Source: Flexivirga meconopsidis (GTDB taxonomy: Bacteria; Actinomycetota; Actinomycetes; Actinomycetales; Dermatophilaceae). Taken from it: a stretch of 64,000 bases of DNA. The position numbers and the translations under genes are program-made. The notes below the pieces were generated by a model, which saw only the letters and a list, made by a program, of their open reading frames with translations, was not told where the DNA came from and did not search any database. Shown piece after piece: positions 50,668 through 60,522 of the stretch. The DNA is taken from the NCBI RefSeq assembly GCF_026162425.1, contig NZ_JAOBQJ010000001.1, forward strand, positions 372,001 to 436,000. The letters are read 5' to 3'. Position 1 is the stretch's first letter. Each line of letters starts with the position of its first letter.

Positions 50668-53007
50668 ATGGCTTCTCTTCTCTACCGACTGGGGTACACC
50701 GCCTATCGGCGTTGGCCGCTCTTCCTCGTCGGCTGGCTGATCGTGTTGGTCGGCTTCGGCTCGCTCGCGATCGGCGTCAGCAAGCCGATGGTCGACACGT
50801 TCTCGATCCCGGGCATCCCGTCGCTCAAGGCGCAGGACATGCAGCAGAAGCTGTTCCCGGGCACCGGTGACGCCCAGGACGAGGCGAGCGCGACCGTGGT
50901 CGTCCAGGCTCCCGAAGGGCACAAGCTGACCGAGGCGAAATACTCCGGTGCGGTCAACCAGTTGATCGCGCGACTCGACAAGTTGCCGCAGATGCCGACC
51001 GACGCCAAGGACAAGCCGGTCAACCCGGTCATCGCGGCGCAGGGCCAGCAGCAGCAGATCATGAAGGCGGCGGGTCCGACCGCGGCCGAGCAGGCTGCCG
51101 CGAAGCAGAACGCCCAGGCGCTCTCGCCGCTGTCCGCCGACGGCCGCACCGGCACGATCAACTGGAAGTTCGACGTCAAGACCGTTGCCGATGTGGAGAA
51201 GTCCACCCAGGACGACGTGCTCAAGGCACTGGACGGTGCACGCGATGCCGGCCTGAAGGCGGAGGTCAACGGCTCCGGCATGCAGGCGGTCGAACCGCCG
51301 GGTGGCACCAGCGAAATGCTCGGCATCATCGTCGCCGCGTTCGTGCTTTTCATCACCTTCGGCTCGCTCGTCGCCGCCGGTATGCCGATCGTCACCGCAC
51401 TCATCGGCGTCGGCATGGGTGAGCTGGCGATCCAGTTCGCGACCGGCTTCACCACGATCGGCACCACGACGCCCATCCTCGCCACGATGATCGGGCTGGC
51501 GGTCGGCATCGACTACACCTTGTTCATCCTCGCCCGCTACCGCACCGAGTTGCAGGAGACCGACGACCGTGCCCACGCGGCGGGCCTTGCCGTCGGAAAG
51601 GCAGGAAGCGCAGTCGTTTTCGCTGGACTGACCGTCCTTATCGCACTGTGCGCGCTCTCCGTGGTCGGCATTCCGTTCCTGACCTCGATGGGTCTGGCCG
51701 CGGCCGGCAGCGTCGCGTTCGCGGTGGTTGTCGCATTGACCCTGCTGCCCGCGGTGCTGGGCATGCTGAAGACCAAGGCGTTCGGCGGGCAGCTTCGCAA
51801 GCGGCAGGACAAGGTCGCCGCGGACGGCCGCACCACCAACAACGGCGTGCGCTGGGCGCAGCTGGTCGGCAAGAAGCCGGCGATCATCGTGGCGCTCGTC
51901 GTCGTGCTGCTCGGCGCCTTCGCCGGGCCGATCAAGGACATGCAGCTCGCCCTGCCGAGCGACTCCACCGCCGCGACCTCCACCACGCAGCGCAAGGCCG
52001 CCGACATGATCACCGAGGCGTTCGGCGCCGGGCGGCAGGCTCCGCTGCTGATCGTGGCCGACGCCTCCGACATACCTGACACCAAGCAGCGCCCGGCCGC
52101 GTTCGGTTCGGTGCTGCAGTGGGCCGGTGGCCAGAAGGACGTCGCGAACGCGCAAATCGTCGGGATGAACAAGGACCAGACCGGCGCGCAGATCCTGGTC
52201 ACGCCCAAGGCCGGAGCCGACGACAAGTCGACCGTCGACCTGCTGAACAACCTGCGCGACGGGCAGTCCTCGATCGAGAAGCGGACCAACACCACCGTCG
52301 GCGTGACCGGTCAGACCGCGATCCAGACCGACGTGTCACAGCGGTTGACCGACGCGCTCCCGCCATACCTGGCAGTCGTGATCGGGCTGGCGTTCATCCT
52401 GCTGATGATCGTCTTCCGCTCGGTGCTGGTGCCGCTCACCGCGACTCTGGGCTTCCTGCTCTCGGTGCTGGCCACGCTCGGCGCGACGGTGGCGGTCTTC
52501 CAGAACGGCCTGTTCGGGCTGGTCGAGGGGCAGCCGATCGTCAGCTTCATGCCGGTGATCCTGATTGGCATCGTCTTCGGGCTCGCCATGGATTACCAGG
52601 TCTTCCTGGTCACCCGGATGCGTGAGGCCTACGTCCACGGCGCCGACGCGCGGGAGTCGATCGTGGACGGTTTCCGGCACGGGGCACGGGTGGTCGCGGC
52701 GGCCGCCACGATCATGATCTCGGTGTTCGCCGCGTTCATGTTGCAGGACAACGCGCTGATCCAGTCGATGGGCTTCGCACTTGCCGCAGCGGTCTTCTTC
52801 GACGCCTTCATCGTGCGTATGACGCTGATCCCCGCGGTGATGTACCTGCTCGGTGACAAGGCGTGGTGGCTGCCGAAGTGGCTGGACAAGATCCTGCCGA
52901 AGGTCGACGTCGAGGGCGAGGGCCTGACCGCCGGTCGCGACCGGGACGCCGCCGAGGGTGGCGACGGCGGCGGAGACAAGGACGACCCGGTGCTCGCCGG
53001 TGTCTGA
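50668..53007 (+). CDS. MMPL-family RND exporter
   Basis: 779 residues in two related halves, each with one helix, an extracytoplasmic domain and five helices. Proton-relay Asp-Tyr pairs characteristic of MmpL proteins appear in both: GLAVGIDYTLFILARYR and GLAMDYQVFLVTRMRE. The acidic, Gly-rich tail is short. RBS AAGGAA precedes ATG. It likely exports lipids or hydrophobic toxic compounds. The frameshifted TetR gene 62 bases upstream presumably controls it. Confidence 0.93.
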   Translation: MASLLYRLGYTAYRRWPLFLVGWLIVLVGFGSLAIGVSKPMVDTFSIPGIPSLKAQDMQQKLFPGTGDAQDEASATVVVQAPEGHKLTEAKYSGAVNQLIARLDKLPQMPTDAKDKPVNPVIAAQGQQQQIMKAAGPTAAEQAAAKQNAQALSPLSADGRTGTINWKFDVKTVADVEKSTQDDVLKALDGARDAGLKAEVNGSGMQAVEPPGGTSEMLGIIVAAFVLFITFGSLVAAGMPIVTALIGVGMGELAIQFATGFTTIGTTTPILATMIGLAVGIDYTLFILARYRTELQETDDRAHAAGLAVGKAGSAVVFAGLTVLIALCALSVVGIPFLTSMGLAAAGSVAFAVVVALTLLPAVLGMLKTKAFGGQLRKRQDKVAADGRTTNNGVRWAQLVGKKPAIIVALVVVLLGAFAGPIKDMQLALPSDSTAATSTTQRKAADMITEAFGAGRQAPLLIVADASDIPDTKQRPAAFGSVLQWAGGQKDVANAQIVGMNKDQTGAQILVTPKAGADDKSTVDLLNNLRDGQSSIEKRTNTTVGVTGQTAIQTDVSQRLTDALPPYLAVVIGLAFILLMIVFRSVLVPLTATLGFLLSVLATLGATVAVFQNGLFGLVEGQPIVSFMPVILIGIVFGLAMDYQVFLVTRMREAYVHGADARESIVDGFRHGARVVAAAATIMISVFAAFMLQDNALIQSMGFALAAAVFFDAFIVRMTLIPAVMYLLGDKAWWLPKWLDKILPKVDVEGEGLTAGRDRDAAEGGDGGGDKDDPVLAGV

Positions 53008-53054
53008 GCCACTGATCGCGTGCTGCCCCGCTGACTGAGCGGCACGGACAGCAG

Positions 53055-53095
53055 CGAGCGGCCCGCGAAATCACGCCGATTTCGCGGGCCGCTCG
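53055..53095. terminator. 18-bp perfect hairpin terminator
   Basis: CGAGCGGCCCGCGAAATC (53055-53072), loop ACGCC, and its exact complement (53078-53095), between the convergent MMPL and lipoprotein genes. Confidence 0.9.
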
Positions 53096-53139
53096 ATGCG
53101 TTGGTGGACCGCTCGATCGGCGGTCGCGGGCGCGGGTTG

Positions 53140-53958
53140 TCAGGTGGTGCGGCCGTCCTCGGTGCTGGTGTCTGTGCTGCCACCGCCCCCGCCGCTGCCG
53201 GGCAGCCTTATCGGGTTGGGCGGCGCGGTGATGCGGGACTGGGCATTCCAGCCGTCGATGGTTGCGGTGCCGTCGCCCTCGTCGGTGGGCCCGGCCGCCT
53301 CCAGCAGGTTGTGCGAGCTGTCGGCACTGACCTTGAGGGTGTCGCCCTCGCCGGAGTCGACCAGCCACACGGGGGTGCCGGATTTGCTGGCGCGACTGGT
53401 GGTGGCCTGCTCCAGGTCGCTGTCGCTGATGGTCTGCGGCCCGATGAGTTCGTCGATGAAGCTGCGCAGAGTCAGCTTGCTCATCCGCTGCGCCGTCTGC
53501 GGGGGCGTCACCACCCATTTGTCCGCGATCTGGGTGGCCGTCGCCGGACCGACGCCGGCGGCCATGCGCCAGAAGGTGCTGTCCCCCTTCATGTAGCGCT
53601 TGTCGTCGACCGTGCGAATGGTTGCGGTGCCCTCGTCGGGATAGGTGACGGTCAGCTCCTGGTTGGTGCCGTCCATCGTGCCCTTCAGATCTATCGTCTC
53701 GTCGCCGGCCTCCACTGCGATGACCGCGTGCAGATGCGCCGACTTGGCCGCCGCCGACGACGTGCGGGCTTGCTCCACCACGGTTTTCGCCGTGGGCACC
53801 GTGCTTTGGCCGGTTGCGCTCGCGCTGCTCGGCGCGGCGCTGCCGGGTGCTGCACTACCGGACGTCACACTGACGGCCGGCGTGCTCCCGCAGCCAGCCA
53901 GAGACCCGGCGAGCAGCAGGCTTCCGGCGGCAAACGTGAGGCGTATGACGGGGCGCAT
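53140..53958 (-). CDS. lipoprotein (LppX/LprG-like)
   Basis: 272 residues. The signal peptide ends in a lipobox, LAGC, so Cys23 should be acylated. After a Ser/Ala-rich linker the domain AKTVVEQARTSSAAAKSAHLHAVIAV and ELTVTYPDEGTATIRTVDDKRYMKG resembles the LppX/LprAFG lipid-binding fold, though the match is distant. The C-terminus is Gly/Ser/Thr-rich. It converges on the MMPL exporter; in mycobacteria such lipoproteins work with lipid exporters, which is suggestive here. Confidence 0.75.
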   Translation of the reverse strand: MRPVIRLTFAAGSLLLAGSLAGCGSTPAVSVTSGSAAPGSAAPSSASATGQSTVPTAKTVVEQARTSSAAAKSAHLHAVIAVEAGDETIDLKGTMDGTNQELTVTYPDEGTATIRTVDDKRYMKGDSTFWRMAAGVGPATATQIADKWVVTPPQTAQRMSKLTLRSFIDELIGPQTISDSDLEQATTSRASKSGTPVWLVDSGEGDTLKVSADSSHNLLEAAGPTDEGDGTATIDGWNAQSRITAPPNPIRLPGSGGGGGSTDTSTEDGRTT

Positions 53959-54023
53959 GCGATCAGCCTAATCGCGTGTCCGGCGCGGGACGTGCGGTCA
54001 GCGAAGCCCTGTGGACCGGCGGC

Positions 54024-55325
54024 TCAGACAAGCGCCGGCAGCGGCGTCTCGTAGACCCAGGCGTCGACGATCGCAGCGACCTGCGGGTGGCCGAGTTCGT
54101 CTGCGAGCGCGACGAACTCGCCGGTGGTGACATTCCCGCCACGGTGCCGGTCGATCCAGGTGCGCAGCAGCGCGAAGAACGACTCATCCCCGATCGCGCG
54201 GCGAATCGCGTGCAGGGTGAGGGCCCCGCGCTTGTAGACCCAGTCGTCGAAGACCTGCGCGATGCCCGGGTCGCCGAGCGCACGGCTGAACCGATGGTGT
54301 CGCAGCCGCGACCAGTGCTCACGGGCGCGCGCGTCCGCGCTCGGGCCACCGCTCTCCTCCGACCACAGCCACTCGCTGTAGCAGGCGAAGCCCTCGTGCA
54401 GCCAGATGTCGTGCAACCGGCGCAGCGTGACGGCATTGCCGAACCACTGATGAGCCAGCTCGTGGGCGATCAACCGCTGGGCGTCCCACGACCGGTTGAG
54501 CAGGTTGCTGCCGAAGATCGACAGTCCGCCGGCCTCGAGCGGGATCTCCAGCGCGTCGTCGGTGACAACGACGCGATAACTGTCGAAGGGGTAGGGGCCG
54601 AAGCAACGGCTGAAGAACTCGAGCATCGCGGGCTGGTCGGCGAACGCGGCCTGGAACGCGGCTCGTCGCGCGGGCGGCACCGCAGCGGTCAACGGGACCG
54701 ACCCAGGCAGGGCGATCTCGTCATACCGGCCGATCTGGACGGTCGCCAGGTAGGTCGCCATCGGATTGCGTTGTTCGTAGGTCCAGGTCGTCCGGCCGGC
54801 CCGCCGGCGTAGGTCGGTGCGCTCGCCGCCGGCGACGACCAGGTAGTCGTTCGCGACCGTGATCGCGAGCCGGTAGGTCGACTTGGCGTCGGGTCGGTCG
54901 TTGCACGGGAACCAGCTGGGCGCACCGCCGGGCTGCGAGGCGACGATCACGCCGTCGGTGAGTTCTTCCCACCCGGCATCCCCGATCTTGTCCGGGACGG
55001 TGCGCGGCACACCGCGGTAGGTCACTGTGAGCGTGGTCGTCTCACCTGGCGAAACTTCTTCTGTCAGACGGATGTTCAGTCGGCCACCGCGGTGGGTATG
55101 ACGCCCGGCCTTCGGCCCGGTGACCTTGACGACGTTGAGCGCGTGCAGGTCGAGGGTCAGCTGCCGGACCGGCTCGAGCGCCTCGATGGTGAGCACGGCA
55201 CGGCCCTTGAGGGAGTTGCTCTCGAGGGCGTAGTCGAGGTCGAGGTCGTAGTGCCGGACGGTGTATGACGGGTCGCCGTGCCCGGGCAGGTAAGGGTCGG
55301 CGGTGACGCCGGTCGCGACGCTCAC
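54024..55325 (-). CDS. M1-family metallopeptidase
   Basis: 433 residues, shorter than aminopeptidase N because only the beta-saddle and catalytic domains remain. Zinc motif H288-E-L-A-H292 with Glu311 in HEGFACYSE is intact. The GAMEN motif that anchors the substrate N-terminus in aminopeptidases is replaced by EAGGLSIFG, so exopeptidase specificity may differ. No signal peptide. GTG 55325 overlaps the stop of the NRPS-like gene (GTGA), so both proteins are made together. Confidence 0.9.
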   Translation of the reverse strand: MSVATGVTADPYLPGHGDPSYTVRHYDLDLDYALESNSLKGRAVLTIEALEPVRQLTLDLHALNVVKVTGPKAGRHTHRGGRLNIRLTEEVSPGETTTLTVTYRGVPRTVPDKIGDAGWEELTDGVIVASQPGGAPSWFPCNDRPDAKSTYRLAITVANDYLVVAGGERTDLRRRAGRTTWTYEQRNPMATYLATVQIGRYDEIALPGSVPLTAAVPPARRAAFQAAFADQPAMLEFFSRCFGPYPFDSYRVVVTDDALEIPLEAGGLSIFGSNLLNRSWDAQRLIAHELAHQWFGNAVTLRRLHDIWLHEGFACYSEWLWSEESGGPSADARAREHWSRLRHHRFSRALGDPGIAQVFDDWVYKRGALTLHAIRRAIGDESFFALLRTWIDRHRGGNVTTGEFVALADELGHPQVAAIVDAWVYETPLPALV

Positions 55326-58300
55326 CGCGCACCCACTTCGCTGGCCTCGTCCTCGACCCACGGGCCGATCGGGTTGCCGATCCAACGCGTCTTGTCGGGC
55401 ACGAATTCTCCTCTCATTACAAGCGATACCGGTCCGACGGTGGCGTGCCGGCCGATGGTGGCGGCCGGCAGGATGACCCCGTGTGGGCCGATGGTGGCAC
55501 CGCGCAACAGTCGCACAGTGTCCATCGAAAGCACGCGATCGTGGAAGAGGTGTGTCTGCACCACGCAGCCACGCCCGACCGTGGCGCCGTCCTGCAACTC
55601 GATCAGATCAGCCTCGGGCAGCCAGTAGGTTTCGCACCAGACGCCCTTGCCGATGCGGGCGCCCATCGACCGTAGCCACCAGACCAGCACCGGGCTGCCG
55701 AGAGCCGGACGCGCCAGCCACGGGGCGGCGAGCATCTCCACGAAGGTGTCGGCGAGTTCGTTGCGCCATACGAAGGAGCTCCACAGCGGATGCTCGCCGT
55801 CGCCGATCCTGCCTATCAACAACCATTTCGCGATGGTCGCGGCTGCTCCGGCGAGGGCGCCGCCCACCAGCAGCACGGGCCCGGTGAGCAGCAGGATCGC
55901 CCACCAGCCCCAGGCGTTGCCGATCGCGATGAGCACCACCGCCACCGCACCGGCGAGGGCGAATCCGGCCAGCCAGGGGATGAGTCGGCACACCTCGACC
56001 AGGCCACGCGCGACCTTGAGCTTGCGCGGTGGCTGGTAGGTGCGGCTGGTGTCGCTCTTGCTTGACTGCCGCCGCAGCTTGACCGGCGGACTGCCGAGCC
56101 AGGAGGTGCCCGACTTCGCCTTGTCGGTGCGGCCGGGAGCGGCTGAAAGCACAGCCACCAGACCACGTTTCGGCACTTTGCGTCCAGGCGCGGTCATGCC
56201 GGAGTTGCCGACGAAGGCGCGCTTGCCGACCTTGGATCGTTCGACGCGCAACCAGCCACCACCGAGTTCGTAGGGGCCGACGAGGGTGTCGTCGGCGAGG
56301 AACGCGCCGTCGCCGACGTTGACCAGTGCCGGGATCATCAGCACGGTCGAGGCCTCGACGTCCTTGCCGATCTTGGCACCAAGGCTGCGCAGCCAGGCGG
56401 GCGTGAGCGCGCTTGAGTAGAGCGGGAACAGCCACCCGCGGGCCTCGTCCAGTGCGCGGAGCGTGCCCCACGCCTGCAGAGCGGGTCGGCTGTGCACGGG
56501 GTGGTGACCCGGCGTCAGGCCGATCGCCAGCAACCGCACCAGGATCCAGATCAGCAGGGCGAGCACGAGGATGCCGGTCAGGCCGCCCAGGACCACCATC
56601 GGCAAGGCCATCGCGAGCAGGCTGCGGTCGCCGAGTATGGCGAGCGCGACGGCCACCGCGGCAGCGGTGGCGATCACCGGCAGCAGCGTGATCGAGACGG
56701 CGGCTGCGCCATACAGGAAGGAGAACGCGGGCTTGTGTGGCGGCCGGGTGTCGGACCAGGGGCCGCGTGCCTTGCGGACCCGGGCTGCGGGTGCGCCGCT
56801 CCACGACTCATCGTCGGGGACACTCCCGAAAACCGCTGATCCCGGGGCGATTTCGCTACGCCGTCCAACCACCGCGCCAGGCGTGAGCATCGAACGAGTG
56901 CCGACGCGAGCACCGCCGCGCACCACGATCGGTCCGACGAGGAGCCGGTCGCCGTCGAGCCAGTGGCCGGCGAGATCGACCTCAGGCTCGATGGAGGCCG
57001 CGCGCCCGACCCGCAGCATGCCGGTGACTGGGGGGATCGTGTGCAGGTCGGCGTCGCGTCCCACCCGCGCCCCGAGCAGGCGGGCGTAAAGGCGCATCCA
57101 CGGAGCGGCACTGAGACGGGTGGCACCGACCTCGTCGACGATGCGTTCGGCGAGCCACAGCCGCAGGTGCACCTTGCCGCCGCGCGGGTAGTTGCCCGGC
57201 TTGAGGCCTGCGAGCACGACACGCACCAGGGTGCTGCCGAGCACGATCCGCCCGGGCGGGGTGAGGAAGACCAGCCAGAGCAGCACGAGCACCCACCATG
57301 GCGCGACCGGCAGATCACGAGAGGTCAGTGGGTCGGCGAGTCGCACGCCGATGAGCAGCCAGGTGGCCCAACGCAGTCCGGCCAGCCAGCGAGTCCCGAT
57401 CAAGCCGGCGTGTTGGGCGAATTGCGTCTTCAGTGGTGTGGGCGGGACGTCGCGCTCGCGCAGATTGGCCGGGCTCGACATCGAATCCAGTTGTCTGGCA
57501 AGGCCTTCGACGGTCGGGTGCTCGTAGACGTCGGCGACGGTCACCTCGGGTTGAGTCTCGCGCAGCCGGGAGATCAGCTGCGCCGCCGTGAGACTGCCAC
57601 CGCCCAGGTCGAAGAAGTTGTCCTTGCCGGAAGTGACGACCGCGCCCAGCAGGTCGAGCCAGATGTCGGCGACCTGTTTCGCGGTGCCGGTGAGCTCGTC
57701 GGGCGCGTCGTCGCCGCCGGCACGCAGCGTCGCGATCGGCCAGGGCAGCGCGTCGCGGTCGATCTTGCCGGAGGTGCGGGTGGGCAGGTTGTCGACGGCA
57801 GCCAGCCGCGGCACCATCGTGGCGGGTAGTTCGTCGCGTAGTTGTTGAAGAGCGGGCTCGAGCGCGAATCCCGGCTCGGTGAGCAGATATCCGACCAGGA
57901 TCTTGTTGCCGGCGCCGGTGGCTCGGATCGCGGCGGCGCCGCCGGAGACTGCGGGCAGTGCGCTGAGCGCGGCGTCGATCTCGCCCAGCTCGATCCGCCG
58001 TCCGCCGAGCTTGATCTGTTCGTCGGCACGCCCGGCGAAGATCAGCCCCGCCTCGTCCTTGACGACGACGTCGCCCGATCGGTAGGCACGGCCCCAGCCG
58101 AGCGTCGGCATCGGCGCGTACTTCTCGGCGTCCTTCTCCGGGTCGAGGTAGCGCGCGAGGCCGACGCCGCCGATGATGAGTTCGCCCGAGGCTCCCTCGG
58201 CGACCGGGTTGCCCTCCTTGTCGACGACCTCCAGGTCCCACCCGTCCAGCGGCAGGCCGATCCGCACGGGGTCGGTGCCGTCTAGTCGGGCCGCGCACGC

Positions 58301-59200
58301 GACGACCGTTGCCTCGGTTGGGCCGTAGGTGTTCCAGACCTCACGGGTGTCGGTCGCGTAGCGCACTCCGACCTCCGGCGGGCACGCCTCACCGCCGAGG
58401 ATGAGCAGCCGCACCTTCGCGAGCGCATCGGTCGGCCACATGCCCAGCAAGGTCGGCACCGTGGAGACGACCGTGATGTCGTTGGCGACCAGCCACGGCC
58501 CGAGGTCCATCCCGCTCTTGACCAGCGACCGGGGTGCGGGGACCAGACATGCGCCATAGCGCCAGGCGAGCCACATCTCCTCGCAGCTGGCGTCGAACGC
58601 AACCGACAGGCCGGCCATCACCCGGTCGTCCGGGCCGATCGGGTCGTCCTGGAGGAAGAGCCGGGACTCGGCGTCGACGAAGGCGGCCGCGTTGCGGTGA
58701 GTCACTGCGACGCCCTTGGGCTTGCCGGTGGACCCGCTGGTGAAGATCACCCACGCGTCGTCGGTGATCGTCGGGGGAGTCGGCTCTGCTCCGTCGGCAT
58801 CGGCGGTGGTCGCCGGGTTGCCTTCTGGTTGCTTGATATCCAGGTCGCCGGTGATCACGGCGGAGACGTGCGCCTCGCCGAAGACCGTGCGGGCGCGCTC
58901 GTCCGGGTCATCGGCGTCGACCGGCACGTATGCCGCGCCGGCGAGCAGCGTGCCGAGGATCGCGACGTAGAGATCGGTGGTGCCCGAGTTGATCCTGACG
59001 CCCACCTTGTGCCCCGGCCCGATGCCGAGACCGGCGAGCTCGGCGGCGACCTCCATCGCCTGCTCGTGCAGCTCGGAGTAGGTCAGCACCGTCTGTCCGC
59101 TGTCGATCGCGGCCGCATCGGGACACTCGTCGACGGTCTCGGTGAAGATGTCCACCAACGTGCGTGCGGCTGGGGCGTCCGGCCCCCGGAGCAGGGTCAC
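55322..59200 (-). CDS. Pls/PosA-like non-ribosomal peptide synthetase
   Basis: 1292 residues. Residues 1-505 form an adenylation domain: TSGSTGKPKG (about 154-163), FDASCEEMW, YRSGDVV and the IKLGGRRIELGEID block near 400. A carrier domain follows with DLGGGSLTAAQ, phosphopantetheine Ser536. The rest is a membrane domain with about six helices and three hexapeptide-repeat, acyltransferase-like stretches, the terminal architecture of epsilon-poly-L-lysine synthetase. It lacks condensation and thioesterase domains. I infer it activates one amino acid and polymerises or transfers it at the membrane. GTG 59200 has GGAAGGA upstream. Confidence 0.9.
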   Translation of the reverse strand: MTLLRGPDAPAARTLVDIFTETVDECPDAAAIDSGQTVLTYSELHEQAMEVAAELAGLGIGPGHKVGVRINSGTTDLYVAILGTLLAGAAYVPVDADDPDERARTVFGEAHVSAVITGDLDIKQPEGNPATTADADGAEPTPPTITDDAWVIFTSGSTGKPKGVAVTHRNAAAFVDAESRLFLQDDPIGPDDRVMAGLSVAFDASCEEMWLAWRYGACLVPAPRSLVKSGMDLGPWLVANDITVVSTVPTLLGMWPTDALAKVRLLILGGEACPPEVGVRYATDTREVWNTYGPTEATVVACAARLDGTDPVRIGLPLDGWDLEVVDKEGNPVAEGASGELIIGGVGLARYLDPEKDAEKYAPMPTLGWGRAYRSGDVVVKDEAGLIFAGRADEQIKLGGRRIELGEIDAALSALPAVSGGAAAIRATGAGNKILVGYLLTEPGFALEPALQQLRDELPATMVPRLAAVDNLPTRTSGKIDRDALPWPIATLRAGGDDAPDELTGTAKQVADIWLDLLGAVVTSGKDNFFDLGGGSLTAAQLISRLRETQPEVTVADVYEHPTVEGLARQLDSMSSPANLRERDVPPTPLKTQFAQHAGLIGTRWLAGLRWATWLLIGVRLADPLTSRDLPVAPWWVLVLLWLVFLTPPGRIVLGSTLVRVVLAGLKPGNYPRGGKVHLRLWLAERIVDEVGATRLSAAPWMRLYARLLGARVGRDADLHTIPPVTGMLRVGRAASIEPEVDLAGHWLDGDRLLVGPIVVRGGARVGTRSMLTPGAVVGRRSEIAPGSAVFGSVPDDESWSGAPAARVRKARGPWSDTRPPHKPAFSFLYGAAAVSITLLPVIATAAAVAVALAILGDRSLLAMALPMVVLGGLTGILVLALLIWILVRLLAIGLTPGHHPVHSRPALQAWGTLRALDEARGWLFPLYSSALTPAWLRSLGAKIGKDVEASTVLMIPALVNVGDGAFLADDTLVGPYELGGGWLRVERSKVGKRAFVGNSGMTAPGRKVPKRGLVAVLSAAPGRTDKAKSGTSWLGSPPVKLRRQSSKSDTSRTYQPPRKLKVARGLVEVCRLIPWLAGFALAGAVAVVLIAIGNAWGWWAILLLTGPVLLVGGALAGAAATIAKWLLIGRIGDGEHPLWSSFVWRNELADTFVEMLAAPWLARPALGSPVLVWWLRSMGARIGKGVWCETYWLPEADLIELQDGATVGRGCVVQTHLFHDRVLSMDTVRLLRGATIGPHGVILPAATIGRHATVGPVSLVMRGEFVPDKTRWIGNPIGPWVEDEASEVGAR

Positions 59201-59403
59201 GACGGGTTGTTCCTTCCCCGAAATGGCGTCTTGCCGCCATTCTTCCGCATCGGTAACCGGGGCGGGACGCCGACGTCACGTGTCGGACAACGCACCGATG
59301 CGGTTGGTCGGCAGCCTGAGGTTCGGGTAGCTGGGGCGAGGCGTTGGTCAGCCTAGGACGCATTGTGGGCCGACCAGGGCCGCGGTTGTCGAATGCCGCG
59401 GCA

Positions 59404-60276
59404 TCACCAAATTCCCTGGTGTCGACGACGAAATTCTGCAGGGCTGCCGCCGGACACCCGTGAGAAATACTTGCCGAAATTGGTCGCCTCGGTAAACCCG
59501 AGCTGCCTGGCAATGGTTGCGACCGGTAGGTGCGTATAGATGAGCAGGCGCTTTGCTTCCAACACGACGCGAGCCTCAATTAGTTCTTTCGCTGTGTGGC
59601 CACTTGCCGCGATGCATGCCCGATTGAGCGTTCTCGGCGAGTAACCGATCCGATGGGCATATTCGTTCGTCGTGTGGATATGTGTGAAGCATTCTTCGAG
59701 CTCGGTGCGAAATCGGTGATACGTGGGGGACGCGAGCACTACCGTGGAGCTTCGCGTCTCCGAAGCCAATCGGGTGATGCGCAACAGCATCGTTGCCAAG
59801 AGCAATCGAAGCAACTGTGTGGCCACGCCGGACTGGTCGGTGACGCTCCGGTCGTATTCCGTGGCCAACTCTACGAATGAGCGCTCGAAATTCTCTCGAT
59901 CGCTACCGCCCAACTGCCACAGTTGGGCACTGAACGTGTCGTCAATAAGATTAGGGACGCGGAGTGCTAATCGGGTAGGGCTCGACCCGGTAAAGCAGAT
60001 CTGAATAGCATCCTGCCGTTCGGTCTTTCCGCTTCTGATTGGAGGGAATTGTTGAATCTGCCCCGGCCGGGTGTAGAGCAGGCTTCCTGGGCTGCAGGAA
60101 TATTCGTCAAAGTCCACTAAAATTGTTTGCGTCCCCGATCGCACGAACAAAAGGCGGTGCGTATTCATGCGACGAGGGTGCGGATTTGCCGAGTTTTCGA
60201 TCAGCCGTGTAACCGTGATCGCCTGAGCGTCGGCGAGGACTCGACCATCCTGGCGTCCCGAGTCGGGCCTGTCCAC
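59404..60276 (-). CDS. AraC-family transcriptional regulator
   Basis: 290 residues. The N-terminal half is a cupin-like sensing domain (RLLFVRSGTQTILVDFDEYSCSPGSLLYTRPGQ). The C-terminal double helix-turn-helix is clear: SGHTAKELIEARVVLEAKRLLIY, then VATIARQLGFTEATNFGKYFSRVSGGSPAEFR. Base composition is lower in G+C than flanking genes. It is divergent from the decarboxylase operon 246 bases away and probably activates it in response to an aromatic acid. GTG 60276 follows AAGGA. Confidence 0.9.
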   Translation of the reverse strand: MDRPDSGRQDGRVLADAQAITVTRLIENSANPHPRRMNTHRLLFVRSGTQTILVDFDEYSCSPGSLLYTRPGQIQQFPPIRSGKTERQDAIQICFTGSSPTRLALRVPNLIDDTFSAQLWQLGGSDRENFERSFVELATEYDRSVTDQSGVATQLLRLLLATMLLRITRLASETRSSTVVLASPTYHRFRTELEECFTHIHTTNEYAHRIGYSPRTLNRACIAASGHTAKELIEARVVLEAKRLLIYTHLPVATIARQLGFTEATNFGKYFSRVSGGSPAEFRRRHQGIW

Positions 60277-60522
60277 TTTTGACCATCCTTTTGCTCGAAA
60301 CTACCTGGTCGCCGCGCGGGCGACTGGTGAATATGGAGACCGAGCGCGAATTGCTCATCACTGAAGATTCCAGTCAGAGGCAAGATTGCTCGGATGTCCC
60401 GGGTGGCTTCCCTCGGTTGAGGGCGTGCGATATCCGGGTTGCTCTGTCCGTTGAAGAGGATGCTACCGCATGATCATCGACGTCCTGAGACTCATTAAGC
60501 GTCGATATGAAAGGAAGAGGCA

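Noticed and set aside
60279-60473. 64-residue open frame between araC and vdcB
   Set aside because: No RBS, no conserved pattern, and it runs through the divergent promoter region.
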